Origin: Flavobacterium paronense
GTDB lineage: Bacteria > Bacteroidota > Bacteroidia > Flavobacteriales > Flavobacteriaceae
Direction: 5' to 3'
DNA length: 64,000 nt
Assembly: GCF_030409795.1 (NCBI RefSeq)
Contig: NZ_JAUFQN010000019.1
Span: 682,001-746,000, forward strand
Shown: positions 63,129-64,000 of the stretch, in pieces
Layout of the letters: each line of letters begins with the position of its first letter
How positions within the stretch are numbered: position 1 is the stretch's first letter
Translations under genes and position numbers: made by a program
Notes under the pieces: model-generated
Seen by the model: the letters and a program-made list of their open reading frames with translations, nothing else
What the model was told of the DNA's origin: nothing
Database searches by the model: none

Positions 63129-64000
63129 ATGCAGAATAAAGGACTAGTTAAATTTTTCGCAATACTATTTGCATTGGTAAGTATCTATTCGCTTTCGTTC
63201 ACTTTTGTGGCCAATAAAGTAAAAGAGGATGCCAAAAACTTCGCAGGAGGAAATCCGGCAAAAGAAATTAAATATCTTGACTCTATTGGAAAAGAAAAAG
63301 TCTTCCTTGATTTTTTTACTTACAATGAAGTAAAGGACAAACAAATCAATAAAGGTCTTGACCTTGAAGGAGGAATTAACGTAATTCTTCAAATATCTGT
63401 AAAAGATGTTTTGAAACAATTATCTAATAATTCTAAAAACCCTGTTTTCAACAAAGCATTAGAAGATGCAAAATTGAATCAAAAAGGAAATCAGTCTTAT
63501 CTTGATGCGTTTTTCGAAGCATTTGATGCGAATAAAGGAACTACAAAATTAGCTTCACCTGATATTTTTGCCAACAGAAATCTTCAAGGACAAATCGATT
63601 TTAATATGACGGATGACCAAGTGAAAAAAGTCTTGGTTAAAAAAATTGACGAATCAGTTGAATCGGCTTTTGGTGTATTAAGAAGTCGTATTGATAAATT
63701 TGGGGTAACCCAACCAAACATCGTTAAACTTGGACAAACAGGAAGAATCCTTATCGAATTACCAGGTGCAAAAGATGTTGACCGTATTAAGAAATTAGTT
63801 TCAAGCAAAGCTGAATTAGAGTTTTGGGAAACCTACAAAGCAGAAGAAATGATGGGCTTTTTGCAACAAGCAAACGAAGCTTTGAAAGCAACTGTTAAAA
63901 GTGATGAGAAAGTTGCCGCTGCTAAACCAACAGATACGTTGACTAAATTATTAACGGATAAGAAAACAGATTCGGCTTCGACTAAAAAAGGAAACAATCC
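63129..64000 (+). CDS. secDF: SecDF protein translocase component (3' end outside window)
   Basis: About 290 residues are visible, open to the window end. An N-terminal membrane segment (VKFFAILFALVSIYSLSFTFVA) is followed by the SecD signature GLDLEGGINVILQI near residue 80 and the P1-domain region FGVLRSRIDKFGVTQPN near residue 185. In Bacteroidetes SecD and SecF are fused; the full protein should be about 950-1000 residues, so two thirds lies beyond the window. It uses the proton gradient to help preproteins leave the SecYEG channel. Confidence 0.93.
   Translation, partial: MQNKGLVKFFAILFALVSIYSLSFTFVANKVKEDAKNFAGGNPAKEIKYLDSIGKEKVFLDFFTYNEVKDKQINKGLDLEGGINVILQISVKDVLKQLSNNSKNPVFNKALEDAKLNQKGNQSYLDAFFEAFDANKGTTKLASPDIFANRNLQGQIDFNMTDDQVKKVLVKKIDESVESAFGVLRSRIDKFGVTQPNIVKLGQTGRILIELPGAKDVDRIKKLVSSKAELEFWETYKAEEMMGFLQQANEALKATVKSDEKVAAAKPTDTLTKLLTDKKTDSASTKKGNN

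Overview
The window looks like the chromosome of a Flavobacterium-like member of the Bacteroidota (family Flavobacteriaceae). Base composition is AT-rich. Several start sites are preceded by the Bacteroidetes -7 promoter box TAnnTTTG rather than E. coli-type promoters, and there are no obvious Shine-Dalgarno sequences. Two proteins end in type IX secretion (T9SS) signals, one type A and one type B. The gene set fits as well: type III glutamine synthetase, a BT_3928-like MauE/thioredoxin protein, DUF1599, an OstA-like protein and fused SecDF. I see no rRNA, tRNA, insertion sequence, prophage or CRISPR array.

Layout. 1-9354 is the 3' part of a giant, cysteine-rich repeat adhesin with a T9SS type A tail. 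9.6-14.2 kb holds TerC and a divergent pair of glutamine synthetases (GSII and GSIII). 14.4-16.9 kb is an operon of three tandem paralogues, each with two OmpA-like modules. 17-30 kb is mostly housekeeping: purM, a DODA-type dioxygenase, clpS, prmA, tpiA, a TlpA-like lipoprotein, a MauE/thioredoxin fusion, DUF1599, folP, rlmH, aroE and a TPR protein. 29.6-40.5 kb carries a class III aminotransferase, an OstA-like protein, a secreted GH13 amylase, purA, a Fur-family regulator, a RelA/SpoT enzyme and a TrmH-type RNA methyltransferase. 40.7-51.7 kb is the most accessory-looking part: a T9SS type B surface protein followed by a small surface-glycan cluster (FemAB-like protein, hexapeptide acyltransferase, flippase, four glycosyltransferases, a 2OG-Fe(II) oxygenase and a GT-C-like membrane protein). 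51.7-64 kb has ftsE, a 1004-residue TPR protein paired with a plug-less outer-membrane barrel, a GreA-like protein, asnB, gyrB, mdh and the start of secDF.

How the parts relate. Much of the non-housekeeping content concerns the cell surface: secreted adhesin, OmpA-like proteins, OstA-like protein, glycan cluster and the TPR/barrel pair. No single locus is clearly a new defence or biosynthetic system. The best candidates for undescribed biology are: (i) two intergenic arrays with a ~21-bp period, related in sequence and placed in the same gene context, whose units carry TAnnTTTG matches; (ii) the triple double-OmpA operon, with a His-x-Cys-Cys motif where OmpA domains normally have His-Thr-Asp; (iii) the domain nested inside one repeat of the giant adhesin; (iv) four adjacent surface genes that all use GTG or TTG starts; and (v) several dispersed intergenic repeats, one of which seems to have been absorbed in frame into an RNA methyltransferase.
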